Shown here one piece after another: positions 7,606-15,918 of a stretch of 46,141 bases of DNA. The DNA is taken from assembly GCA_029012225.1 (NCBI GenBank), contig JAQXLR010000084.1:1-46141 (forward strand), given 5' to 3'. A model generated the notes under the pieces. The model saw only the letters and a list, made by a program, of their open reading frames with translations, did no database searches and was not told the DNA's origin. The first letter of the stretch is position 1, and each line of letters begins with the position of its first letter. This stretch comes from Clostridiales bacterium (GTDB taxonomy: Bacteria > Bacillota > Clostridia > Lachnospirales > Lachnospiraceae). The translations under genes and the position numbers were made by a program.

Positions 7606-9654
7606 CTATTGAACAATCTTTAGCAATCCCAGCATATGCCGCTGCAGCATTACAATATCCCGGTTGGAAACTCCTCCGTCACGACTTGCATTTGCCGCTT
7701 CCAGATAAGAGCCCGTCTGCGTCGAAATGCCAAGAATATGTCGTTGTGCCATAACCACATCTACATTGGAAATCTTTCCGTCTCCATTAATATCTCCATA
7801 AACAACCGCTTCATACTGCCCCAGCACTGCTCCGTTCGCCCCATAGAACGTAATTTGATTCCCGGTTCCTATATTTTCCGTGTTCTCCGTTCCGTCTGCC
7901 TTTAAAATCTTAACGGTGCAATTTTGCAGGCTCATGGATGCTTTTACGGAATCCACACTGCTTTGCGGTGCAAACCCCGTCACGTATGTTCCTACCGCAT
8001 ATGGCATAGAGACCCCTGCTCCACCACCCAAGTCGATCAAATGTCCTCCTGAGACTGGCTGCTGCCTTGCCACTGTAATCGTATAGACTCTTGCATCTCC
8101 GCTCTGCGAGGTACAAGTAATTGCAATCGTATTGTTTCCGTAATTCAAGGAATGCGTACCCGCTCCGGATACTTTGGAGGTGCTTGCCACCGCACTTGCC
8201 TCCACTGTAATTGTGCTTACCTCTTCTCCCACTACTACAGAGTATTCCGTCGTTCCTCCGTCAAAGCCCGGAGTAAGATTGTATCCATTTACCGTCAAAG
8301 AAGACAGCCAATTATTGGGATTTCCCTTATCTACAAAGGCTACCGGAGACTCCGGCATATTTTGATACACCGGAATACAAAATAAAAAGGACTGATTTTT
8401 ATCGGTATGAGCCTTTCCCATGCTGCTGCCCTCACTCATGGCAGCCTGCACATTCGTCATATACTGGTGCGAGTAAAGGCTCTGCTGATATACCACATTA
8501 AATTTCTCAAAGTAGATTGTATTTTGTCCCTTCTTTACATAATTATTTGCGACGACCGCGGAGCCCCCTGCAATTGACTTATAAATCGAGTTCCATCCCT
8601 GCGCTTTTGCATAGGCAAGTCCGTTTACAGTCGCCGACCCCATTGCTGTCGTGTAGGCACGCACGTTAAAATAATTATAATATCCTTCATAGCCCGGATA
8701 TTTCCCCGAAATCAACGGACTTGTCCCTTTTGTTCCCTGCTCCTGCTTGCAGCGGGCCGCCAGATGATAAGGACTTACTCCAAGGCTGCTTCCAATCTGG
8801 GCAAAGGTATCTGCATAGCTTCTTATCTGACCGTCTGTATCCGTATAATTTCCCGCCATGAATGTGCCTTTGAGGAGATTGGAGACTCCTGCCGCATTCT
8901 GATAAGGTGCATATTCCAGCGTTTCAAACTGAAAAATATAAGTTTCATTCAAAAAATTTCTCGGATCCATACAGTATGCAATATACTCCGGCGAAGCACA
9001 AACCCATCCTACTCCATCGTAGCCATACCAAGTGTTCGTTTTCCAGTTATACGCTGCCGGGTCTGTCGATTTTCTTGCATCGTTTACAATGCTCTGCACC
9101 AAATTTCTTCCTGCAACGCTTTCCTCCCTAATCACGTCACTCCAGTTCAGACCGGTCTGTATCGGTATAAACTGCCAGTTTGGGTATTTTTTGTGGAGCA
9201 GCAAAATGGAATTGCAATAGCTGTCGGGAAAGCCCATCTGCTTAAGGATGTCCAGATAAACCGCATCCTCTCCGCTTATCTCTGTCGGTGTATTCGATGC
9301 ATCGGCTCCTCCTGCAGCGTCAGGCGAGAGGGTAACCAAGTCAGAACGAATGTAGCCTGCAGCCGCATTTCCGCTTGAAACCTCTACCTGATACCATACA
9401 TAGCCATCCTCCAGAGGAGCCGTCTCACTTATCACACGCACTTGCGTCCCCGGAGAAAGCATCGTAACGGTTCCACCACTGATTGGCGCAGTACGCACTC
9501 TCACATTGCCATCTGCGGTAATGGTGCCGGTCTTTGGTGTATTCGCATAGCAGATTGTTAAAAAAGAAAGGACGGATACGACAAGAGCTACCCCAAAAAG
9601 AATCCTGGCAGTCTTCGGTATCCGCATCTTCGGTATCCGTAGTGTATATTTCAT
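7606..9654 (-). CDS. Secreted wall hydrolase: SH3b, glucosaminidase-like, dockerin
   Basis: 682 residues with a signal peptide (about 1-37). Order: a bacterial SH3 domain (about 42-108; GNVRVRTAPISGG), which binds the cell wall; a beta-N-acetylglucosaminidase/lysozyme-like region (about 120-400) typical of clostridial autolysins (YPNWQFIPIQTGLNW, LAARCKQEQG, YNYFNVRAY); a cadherin-like domain (about 445-535); a small beta domain of the kind often found before dockerins; and a type I dockerin at the C-terminus (about 619-682) with two calcium-binding repeats, DINGDGKISNVDVVMAQRHI and NASRDGGVSNRDIVMLQRHM. The start ATG at 9654 has GGAGG six bases upstream. A consensus promoter precedes it. It probably cleaves the glycan strand of peptidoglycan outside the membrane, tethered through its dockerin to the cohesin protein encoded next. 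Substrate and pairing are inference. Confidence 0.85.
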   Translation of the reverse strand: MKYTLRIPKMRIPKTARILFGVALVVSVLSFLTICYANTPKTGTITADGNVRVRTAPISGGTVTMLSPGTQVRVISETAPLEDGYVWYQVEVSSGNAAAGYIRSDLVTLSPDAAGGADASNTPTEISGEDAVYLDILKQMGFPDSYCNSILLLHKKYPNWQFIPIQTGLNWSDVIREESVAGRNLVQSIVNDARKSTDPAAYNWKTNTWYGYDGVGWVCASPEYIAYCMDPRNFLNETYIFQFETLEYAPYQNAAGVSNLLKGTFMAGNYTDTDGQIRSYADTFAQIGSSLGVSPYHLAARCKQEQGTKGTSPLISGKYPGYEGYYNYFNVRAYTTAMGSATVNGLAYAKAQGWNSIYKSIAGGSAVVANNYVKKGQNTIYFEKFNVVYQQSLYSHQYMTNVQAAMSEGSSMGKAHTDKNQSFLFCIPVYQNMPESPVAFVDKGNPNNWLSSLTVNGYNLTPGFDGGTTEYSVVVGEEVSTITVEASAVASTSKVSGAGTHSLNYGNNTIAITCTSQSGDARVYTITVARQQPVSGGHLIDLGGGAGVSMPYAVGTYVTGFAPQSSVDSVKASMSLQNCTVKILKADGTENTENIGTGNQITFYGANGAVLGQYEAVVYGDINGDGKISNVDVVMAQRHILGISTQTGSYLEAANASRDGGVSNRDIVMLQRHMLGLLKIVQ

Positions 9655-9698
9655 GAATTTCCTCCAAAAAACTCTGAAATCCCCGATTATTCTGCTAT

Positions 9699-9727
9699 AT
9701 TATATTGGATTATGCAAAATCAGTCAA
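9699..9727 (-). promoter_or_regulatory. Promoter of the dockerin/cohesin/clpC block
   Basis: The minus strand shows TTGACT (9722-9727), a 17-base spacer and a perfect TATAAT (9699-9704), about 45 bp before the start codon of the hydrolase gene. No CtsR or HrcA (CIRCE-type) operator is visible. With gaps of 21-22 bp downstream, transcription could run through the cohesin gene into clpC. Confidence 0.75.
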
Positions 9728-9755
9728 CCTTTGATTTGACACGCAAACTTTAGGC

Positions 9756-9784
9756 TTGCGATTTTTTCTTTTTCTCGTTATCAT
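9756..9784 (+). promoter_or_regulatory. Probable promoter of the phosphofructokinase gene
   Basis: The plus strand has TTGCGA (9756-9761), a 17-base pyrimidine-rich spacer and TATCAT (9779-9784), about 39 bp before the ATG. An imperfect CGCAA...TTGCG hairpin at about 9742-9760 overlaps the -35 box and could be an operator. Confidence 0.45.
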
Positions 9785-9822
9785 TAGCGTAACAAAAAAT
9801 AAAATAGGTAAGGAGTTTTCCT

Positions 9823-11064
9823 ATGAAGCAGAGAAATTGTATTGTGGCACAATCAGGCGGTCCTACCGTAGCAATCAACGCAAGCCTCGCCGGCGTTATC
9901 TCCGGTGTGGCAGAGTCCTCCGTGTATCATACGGTATATGGTTCCTTAAACGGAATCCTTGGCATTTTAAATGACGAACTCATAAACTTGACCGAGCTTT
10001 CGAAAGAGCAGCCGGATTTTCTGGAATGCCTCGCAAAAACCCCCGCCATGTTTCTGGGCTCATGCCGTCATAAGCTGCCCCATTACCTGGATGACGATTC
10101 CTCCTATGTGTTTCTCTTTCAGCAATTTGAAACGTACGAGATTGATGCATTTTTTTATATTGGTGGGAATGATTCTATGGACACGGTCTTAAAACTCTCC
10201 GAATACGGAAAAAAGATCGGCAGTCCCATCCGTATCATCGGTATTCCCAAAACGGTAGACAACGATTTGTGCATGACAGACCATACTCCGGGGTTTGGCT
10301 CCGCCGCAAAATACCTTGCGGCCTCCCTTCTTGAAATCGCACATGACACGTTCATCTATGCGGTAAAGAGCGTGACGATTGTTGAGATTATGGGGCGGGA
10401 TGCCGGCTGGCTGACTGCGGCAGCTGCACTGGCAAGAAATGAATACAGCGATGCCCCACACCTGATTTATCTTCCGGAAGTCCCGTTTGATCCTGAGGAT
10501 TTTCTATTGGACGTCAAACGTCTGCTGTTTGAGCGCAACAATATTGTGATTGCCGTCTCCGAAGGACTGCGCGACGTGTCGGGCAATTACATCAGTGCCT
10601 CCGAGCAGTCTCTTGATACGTTTGGGCACAAGCAGCTAAGCGGCGTCGGGAAAACGCTTGAGTTTTTCGTAAAGGAAAAACTGGGCGTGAAGGTGCGCTC
10701 TGTAGAGATTAATGTTTTGCAGCGCTGTGCCGCACATCTTGCCTCTGCGACCGACCTACAGGAAGCTGCCATACTCGGAAAAAAAGCCGTCGCACTCTCC
10801 GAGGAGGGTGTAACAGCTTCCATGGTTACCATCAATCGTATTTCCAATACTCCGTATCAGGTTGAATATGGTTATGCAGAAATTACGCACATTGCAAACG
10901 AGGCAAAATCTGTTCCCGAAGAATGGATAAGCCCGAATGGGAATGATGTCGAGCAGCCTCTGATTGACTATCTGACTCCTTTGATTCAGGGAGAATCACA
11001 CCCGACCTATAAAAATGGTCTTCCTGTCTATGCAGGGATTAGTCATTTGTTAAAATATCAATAA
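9823..11064 (+). CDS. pfp: Phosphofructokinase, pyrophosphate-dependent type
   Basis: 413 residues, cytoplasmic, of the phosphofructokinase superfamily. It interconverts fructose 6-phosphate and fructose 1,6-bisphosphate. Motifs: an N-terminal QSGGPTVAIN loop; YIGGNDSMDT where ATP-dependent enzymes have GGDGS/T; IPKTVDNDL with Lys in place of the Gly of ATP enzymes; and VEIMGRDAGW. The Asp after GGN and the Lys in PKT are the changes known to block ATP and favour pyrophosphate, so I call the PPi type. The Asn in GGND, where GGDD is commoner, is worth noting. The ATG at 9823 has GGAG upstream; the overlapping ORF 9756-9974 is a shadow. The 3' end overlaps the convergent esterase gene by 26 bp. 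Confidence 0.88.
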   Translation: MKQRNCIVAQSGGPTVAINASLAGVISGVAESSVYHTVYGSLNGILGILNDELINLTELSKEQPDFLECLAKTPAMFLGSCRHKLPHYLDDDSSYVFLFQQFETYEIDAFFYIGGNDSMDTVLKLSEYGKKIGSPIRIIGIPKTVDNDLCMTDHTPGFGSAAKYLAASLLEIAHDTFIYAVKSVTIVEIMGRDAGWLTAAAALARNEYSDAPHLIYLPEVPFDPEDFLLDVKRLLFERNNIVIAVSEGLRDVSGNYISASEQSLDTFGHKQLSGVGKTLEFFVKEKLGVKVRSVEINVLQRCAAHLASATDLQEAAILGKKAVALSEEGVTASMVTINRISNTPYQVEYGYAEITHIANEAKSVPEEWISPNGNDVEQPLIDYLTPLIQGESHPTYKNGLPVYAGISHLLKYQ

Positions 11065-11965
11065 ATTTTCCAATTTCCACCCATGCTCTTTTGGATTCCG
11101 GCAGCATTTTTGCTGCCATCTGAAAGATGTGGAACATCCCATCGTAGATGCTAAGCCTGACCTTTACGCCCTGCTCTCTTGCCTTTGCGGCAACACTTAC
11201 CGAGTCGGAGAGCAGCATCTCATAGGAGCCTACCTGAATCAACATCGGCGGAAAGTCCCGAAAATCGCCAAACAGAGGAGAGATATAGGCATTCATCGGA
11301 TCCTCATCGCCGATGTAATCCTTATTATAAATCATACTGTCTCTTGTTTTTCCAAACAGTGGATCCCTCTCGTAATTCGTATCATATGACTCTCCGCTTA
11401 GGGTCAAATCGGTCCATGGCGACATCGCAACGATGCCGCATGGCAGAGGAAGTCCTTTGTCCTTCAAATAATGGCACAATGCCATAGCCAAGCCTCCTCC
11501 GGCAGAATCCCCCGCAAAAATAATCTGCTCTGCATACCACCCTTGCTCCAAAAGATAGGAATATGCAGTAAAAGCATCCTCTAAAGCCGCAGGATATGGA
11601 TACTCCGGCGCCACCCTGTAATCTGGCGTAAGCACACTCATCCCATGGCTGACCTCATTGTACAACCCGGCAAAGGTACGGTACGAGTTTCGCATCGCAC
11701 CAATATAGCCGCCGCCATGCAGCTGCAGGATTACCTTTTGTGTATTTGGCTTTTCCTTGGACTCCAAATATTCCATTTGAAAATGCTCTGTCTCAATTGC
11801 CGTCATCCGAAAGCAATCCGGGCACTTCCACGGCGGCTCCGCATTTCCGATGCCCTTTCTTAGCTCTCCGTTTTTTATCTTTTTCCCAATTGCAAGATCA
11901 CTCGTCACATGTGCGATGAGGTCGCGCACGACTCTCCCCTGAATGCTCGCTTCGTTTTCTCGCAT
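11039..11965 (-). CDS. Alpha/beta hydrolase, HSL-type esterase
   Basis: 308 residues, no signal peptide, so probably cytoplasmic. The hormone-sensitive-lipase family signature LHGGGYIGA (oxyanion hole, about 82) and nucleophile elbow GDSAGGGLA (about 153) are present, with the catalytic His in DGMFHIFQ near the C-terminus and the Asp expected in the segment before it. Such enzymes cut short-chain carboxyl esters. It is the last gene of a three-gene unit after a condensation/acetyltransferase-like gene and a DUF6320 gene (16-bp gap). That suggests the esterase acts on, or reverses, an ester made by the first gene; this is inference. Its stop codon lies inside the 3' end of the convergent pfp gene. 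Confidence 0.88.
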   Translation of the reverse strand: MRENEASIQGRVVRDLIAHVTSDLAIGKKIKNGELRKGIGNAEPPWKCPDCFRMTAIETEHFQMEYLESKEKPNTQKVILQLHGGGYIGAMRNSYRTFAGLYNEVSHGMSVLTPDYRVAPEYPYPAALEDAFTAYSYLLEQGWYAEQIIFAGDSAGGGLAMALCHYLKDKGLPLPCGIVAMSPWTDLTLSGESYDTNYERDPLFGKTRDSMIYNKDYIGDEDPMNAYISPLFGDFRDFPPMLIQVGSYEMLLSDSVSVAAKAREQGVKVRLSIYDGMFHIFQMAAKMLPESKRAWVEIGKFIDILTND

Positions 11966-11981
11966 AAATAGCTATTCCTTT

Positions 11982-12644
11982 CTAAATATGAAATCTTCTC
12001 TTAAGTTCCAATCTAGCTCTTCTATCCCCGATGATAACCATTCCCAAAAACTGTGCCAAAGAATCGACAAACGCAATCTGGCACAGCAGAGGATGCGTAA
12101 TCATATCATTGAGCCATAAAATAATCGGAATAAGACTACACAAAATCATGAGAATCTGTGTCATAATGTAGCTCTGCCAATTTCTTCTATTTATTATAAC
12201 AAGAATTAAAATTCCAATATTTACCAACAAAATAGCGGCAGGAATTGCATAGTCCACTGACCATCCCCGATATCCGATTACAAAGTCGACAGCAATCGTC
12301 ATCGCAAGTGCAAGCATGGTCAGCACCAAAATCTTGCTCATATAGCCTGATTTACCAAGAATTGCATAGCTAATTACCATATAAAGATATAAAAGCCCCA
12401 GACCCGGAATGACACTCCAGAGAGTCTTCGAATCCAAAATCACGTTTATATAAACAAGAAAGCCCTCCAGCAGAATCGCACAAAACAAATAAATGTTGCG
12501 AATATGCACCATTTTTCTTGTCATCATCTTTACATCGGGATACATATTTTCCATCTCCGCTGTCTGCTCCAAGACAGACTTACAGAGCGGACAGCGCTCC
12601 GTTTCATCTAAAATCTCAATATTGCATTGCAAGCATTTACTCAT
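11982..12644 (-). CDS. DUF6320-type zinc-ribbon membrane protein
   Basis: 220 residues. It opens with a rubredoxin-like zinc ribbon (CLQCNIEI...CPLCKSVL, residues 4-22), then about six hydrophobic segments from residue 47 on and a basic C-terminus. I associate this layout, and its place next to an acyltransferase/condensation-like gene, with the DUF6320 family; its function is unknown. Its ATG overlaps the end of the upstream gene in ATGAGTAA, an 8-bp overlap that implies translational coupling. It may serve as a membrane platform for the neighbouring enzymes, but nothing in the sequence proves it. Confidence 0.8.
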   Translation of the reverse strand: MSKCLQCNIEILDETERCPLCKSVLEQTAEMENMYPDVKMMTRKMVHIRNIYLFCAILLEGFLVYINVILDSKTLWSVIPGLGLLYLYMVISYAILGKSGYMSKILVLTMLALAMTIAVDFVIGYRGWSVDYAIPAAILLVNIGILILVIINRRNWQSYIMTQILMILCSLIPIILWLNDMITHPLLCQIAFVDSLAQFLGMVIIGDRRARLELKRRFHI

Positions 12645-13983
12645 AATTCACCCCATTGCTCTCGACCTCCACATGGATTCCATCGGATGCCAGTCTGCGA
12701 AAAAAGCCCCTCTGAACAGAAGGGTCTGCCAAATCATAGCTAAAGCTAAACACAAGTGTACTTCCATAAGAGCAGATTGTGCCTTTTAAATGCTGCCCTT
12801 TTGACATTGCAATAAAGGCATGGAACATCTCTACATATGGACGATACGGAGCCGCAACCGTAATATTTCCGATATTGGTTACCGTTGCCGTATTTGCGAG
12901 CGCCGATGTTGTATAGACATAGCGCATCACAATGTTTTTGATAAATAAAGGCGCCGCTCTGGAAATGGGAAATTTTTGATTCGATACGTTATAAGAAAAC
13001 AACCGCTCCAAATTTTCTTTGTTAATCTGACTGCGCAGACTGTCTCTGACAATCTCAAGAACCTCCTGAAAGGTATATTCTTCTTTTGTCGGTATAAATT
13101 CTGCTGATACCATAACAAAAAAATTTTTTGTCGTAATCGAATTAAAATAAGGGCGCAGATTTACCGGCACTGCCACTCGAATTGGCTTCTCAGACGGCAC
13201 TCCTCGCAAACACTCCTGATAGACGCTCCAGATGTAAGCGCCCACCAGATACTCATTGATGCTGACCCCATAGGAGGCACAGACATCCTTTAGCTCCGGA
13301 ATCTGCATATACCCATGCATAACACCAAACTCGCCCGGTCTTAAATGCTCTCCTTTTAAAAGATAGGCCTTTTTCGTCTGATATCCCTTTGCTGAGCTTT
13401 TTTTATAATTTTTCAAAAAGCTGTCTTCGCGATTGAGAGAGGTTGCACTGCTTAGGGCATCTCCCAGCTCATTGCGAAGCTCGGGATGCACAAGGCGCAG
13501 GTACTGATAGGTCAGCTCCTTGATAAAGTTGACGCCTCCCATTCCATCGGTCAAAACATGAAACACCTCAAGATTAATCCGGTATTTATAATAGGTAACG
13601 CGAAACATATAGCTGTGATTTTTATTCTGATGAATAAAGCGACACGGAAAGCTCGCCTCTTCCCTTATCCTTGGAGCAGGCTTGCCATTTTCTTCAAAAT
13701 AATACCAGAATAGTCCCTGTCTAAGGCGCAGGTTAAACCCATCAAACTTCGGCAGCACAAGATTGAGTGCCTCCTGAAGCTTCTCGGGCTGAATCATCTC
13801 TGTTAAGGTAACACTGATACGGTACACATTGCTCATGCTTTCCCCTGCAATGACAGGAAAAAGATGCGCGGTATTGTCCAAGCGATCCCAACGGATATCC
13901 TTTTGCTCCGCTTTTTTTCTCTTTTCTTTCTTCTCCGGCAGCACTGCCTTCGTTTCCTCTGTCTTACTGCTTTTCTTCTTCAT
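12637..13983 (-). CDS. Condensation/alcohol acetyltransferase-like protein
   Basis: 448 residues. After a Lys/Glu-rich N-terminal 35 residues the protein follows the chloramphenicol-acetyltransferase/condensation fold. The active-site motif HVLTDGMGG (about residue 150) matches HxxxDG. A later IRVAVPVNLRPYF segment and a C-terminal YGSTLVFSFSYD stretch fit alcohol-acetyltransferase-like members. It should transfer an acyl group to an alcohol or amine; the substrate cannot be read from the sequence. There is no carrier-protein or NRPS module nearby, so it is a stand-alone enzyme. It heads the three-gene unit with DUF6320 and the esterase, and a promoter lies about 155 bp upstream. Confidence 0.82.
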   Translation of the reverse strand: MKKKSSKTEETKAVLPEKKEKRKKAEQKDIRWDRLDNTAHLFPVIAGESMSNVYRISVTLTEMIQPEKLQEALNLVLPKFDGFNLRLRQGLFWYYFEENGKPAPRIREEASFPCRFIHQNKNHSYMFRVTYYKYRINLEVFHVLTDGMGGVNFIKELTYQYLRLVHPELRNELGDALSSATSLNREDSFLKNYKKSSAKGYQTKKAYLLKGEHLRPGEFGVMHGYMQIPELKDVCASYGVSINEYLVGAYIWSVYQECLRGVPSEKPIRVAVPVNLRPYFNSITTKNFFVMVSAEFIPTKEEYTFQEVLEIVRDSLRSQINKENLERLFSYNVSNQKFPISRAAPLFIKNIVMRYVYTTSALANTATVTNIGNITVAAPYRPYVEMFHAFIAMSKGQHLKGTICSYGSTLVFSFSYDLADPSVQRGFFRRLASDGIHVEVESNGVNYE

Positions 13984-14137
13984 AAATCTACTCTTTATTT
14001 TACTATATTTTTATAGGATACCACGAGCCTGCAGCTGCACTGCTCATTGCTTTCGTGTACATGACAGCACAAGCAAAGCCTTCGATTTCCACTCGCCTCT
14101 CCCCAAATACGCAAGCATATTCTTCTCGCTTACGCCC

Positions 14138-14166
14138 ATTATATAATATGACCTTTTAAAATACAA
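14138..14166 (-). promoter_or_regulatory. Promoter of the acyltransferase/DUF6320/esterase unit
   Basis: The minus strand shows TTGTAT (14161-14166), a 17-base spacer and TATAAT (14138-14143). It lies just after the stop codon of the upstream ABC gene and leaves a leader of roughly 150 nt before the start at 13983. I see no recognisable riboswitch in that leader. Confidence 0.6.
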
Positions 14167-14181
14167 TCCACAGGTATCCCC

Positions 14182-15918
14182 TTAGCCTTCCCTCACAAAC
14201 TGACTCTGATAGAGCGTTGCGTAAAAGCCGTTTGCCGCAAGCAGCTCCTCATGGCTGCCCTGCTCGATTACCTTTCCCGCCTTCATTACAAGAATCACAT
14301 CCGCTTCCTCAATCGTGGAAAGTCTGTGGGCAACAATAAAGCTGGTTCTTCCCTTCATCATCTTCGCAAAGGCGCTTTGTATCTTAACCTCCGTTCGTGT
14401 ATCAATAGAGGAGGTTGCCTCATCTAAAATCAGCATAGGTGGCAGACACAGCATCACTCTTGCAATGCACAAAAGCTGCTTTTGTCCCTGTGACATGTTG
14501 CCCCCATCCTCGGCAATGACCGTATCATAGCCCTGCGGCAAACGCTTGATAAAATTGTGGGCATGCGATGCCTTCGCCGCCGCAATGATTTCCTCCTCGG
14601 TTGCATCCGGCTTGCCCATTGCAATATTCTCTCGAATCGTACCACTTCTAAGCCACGTCTCCTGCAAGACCATGCCGTAATTTCTTCGAAGACTTTTTCT
14701 TGTCATCTCCTTGATTGGAATTTGGCTGACTTTAATTGTGCCGCTATCCACATCGTAAAATCGCATTAACAAATTAATGAGAGTCGTCTTTCCGCAGCCG
14801 GTCGGTCCGACAATCGCCACCCGCTGTCCGGGCTCTACCTTAAGACAAAAGTTTTCAATCAGTCTCTGATCCGGTACATAAGAAAAAGAAACATCCAAAA
14901 GCTCTACTTCTCCGTTTGCCTCATGAAGCTCCACTGCATCCGGTGCATCCAAGGTCTCCGGCTCCTCCTCAATTAGCTCAAGCACTCTGGCTGCACAGGC
15001 AAGTGCATTCTGAAGCTCTGTAATCACCCCCGAGATTTCATTGAAGGGCTTTGTATACTGGTTGGCATAAGAGAGCAGACTGGTAAGCTGACCTACGCTG
15101 ATGCTCCCGGAAATGGCGCACAGAGCCCCCACCACACCGACCACCACATACACAAGACTGTTGACAAATCTCGTTGACGGATTGGTAATACTGGAAAAGA
15201 AAATGGCTCGCAGCGAACAAGACCTTAGCCTTTCGTTTATCTCGTCAAATCTCTCCATTGCCTCCTGCTCATGGCAAAACGCCTGCACTACCTTTTGATG
15301 TCCGACCATCTCCTCAATCAATGCAGTCTGCTCTCCTCTCGTCTTAGACTGGAGTCGGAACATGGAAAATGTTTTTTTCGCAATGAAGTTTGCCACAAAA
15401 AGAGAGACAGGTGTAATCAAAACAACCGCCAGTGTAATCGCCGCATTTACCGACAGCATAAACAGAAGCGTTCCCAAAATCGTCACAATTCCCGTAAAAA
15501 ACTGCGCAAATCCCATCAGCAGTCCGTCTGCAAACTGATCCACATCTGCGACAACACGACTGACAATCTCTCCATAGGACTTCCCGTCAATGTATTTTAG
15601 CGGCAAATGCTCCAGCCTTTCAAAGGCTTCCTTTCGAATATCGCAGATCACATGATACGTAATTTTATGATTGCAGACATTCATAATCCACTGTGCTGCC
15701 GCTGTAAGCAGGATTACCGCCACCATCCTTCTTAAAATGACGGAAATTCCGTCAAAATCTACAAGTCCTTTTGCAACGATGTGATCAATTACCTGTCCGG
15801 TCAAAATCGGGAGGTAGAGCGTCAATGCTACTGCAAATGTCGCCAGCACAACAGAGGCGCCCAAATAAATCCAGTATTTTTTTATATAGCGCAGTACCTT
15901 TCTCGTCACCTTTTGCAT
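14182..15918 (-). CDS. ABC exporter half, canonical-ATPase subunit
   Basis: 578 residues: a six-helix type I exporter membrane domain (about 1-310) fused to an ATPase (about 335-578). Walker A is GPTGCGKTT, Walker B MLILDEATS with the catalytic Glu, and the H-loop is SFIVAHRLSTI. The signature is MSQGQ instead of LSGGQ. With the upstream half, which has the opposite defects, this gives one active and one degenerate ATP site, the pattern of heterodimeric multidrug exporters such as BmrCD or TM287/288. The two genes abut with no gap (stop 15919-15921, ATG 15918). Exports an unknown hydrophobic substrate, with drug efflux likely. Confidence 0.93.
   Translation of the reverse strand: MQKVTRKVLRYIKKYWIYLGASVVLATFAVALTLYLPILTGQVIDHIVAKGLVDFDGISVILRRMVAVILLTAAAQWIMNVCNHKITYHVICDIRKEAFERLEHLPLKYIDGKSYGEIVSRVVADVDQFADGLLMGFAQFFTGIVTILGTLLFMLSVNAAITLAVVLITPVSLFVANFIAKKTFSMFRLQSKTRGEQTALIEEMVGHQKVVQAFCHEQEAMERFDEINERLRSCSLRAIFFSSITNPSTRFVNSLVYVVVGVVGALCAISGSISVGQLTSLLSYANQYTKPFNEISGVITELQNALACAARVLELIEEEPETLDAPDAVELHEANGEVELLDVSFSYVPDQRLIENFCLKVEPGQRVAIVGPTGCGKTTLINLLMRFYDVDSGTIKVSQIPIKEMTRKSLRRNYGMVLQETWLRSGTIRENIAMGKPDATEEEIIAAAKASHAHNFIKRLPQGYDTVIAEDGGNMSQGQKQLLCIARVMLCLPPMLILDEATSSIDTRTEVKIQSAFAKMMKGRTSFIVAHRLSTIEEADVILVMKAGKVIEQGSHEELLAANGFYATLYQSQFVREG

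Noticed and set aside
9738-9775. Hairpin plus T-run as a plus-strand terminator
   Set aside because: The stem is imperfect and no plus-strand gene precedes it; it overlaps the likely pfp promoter.
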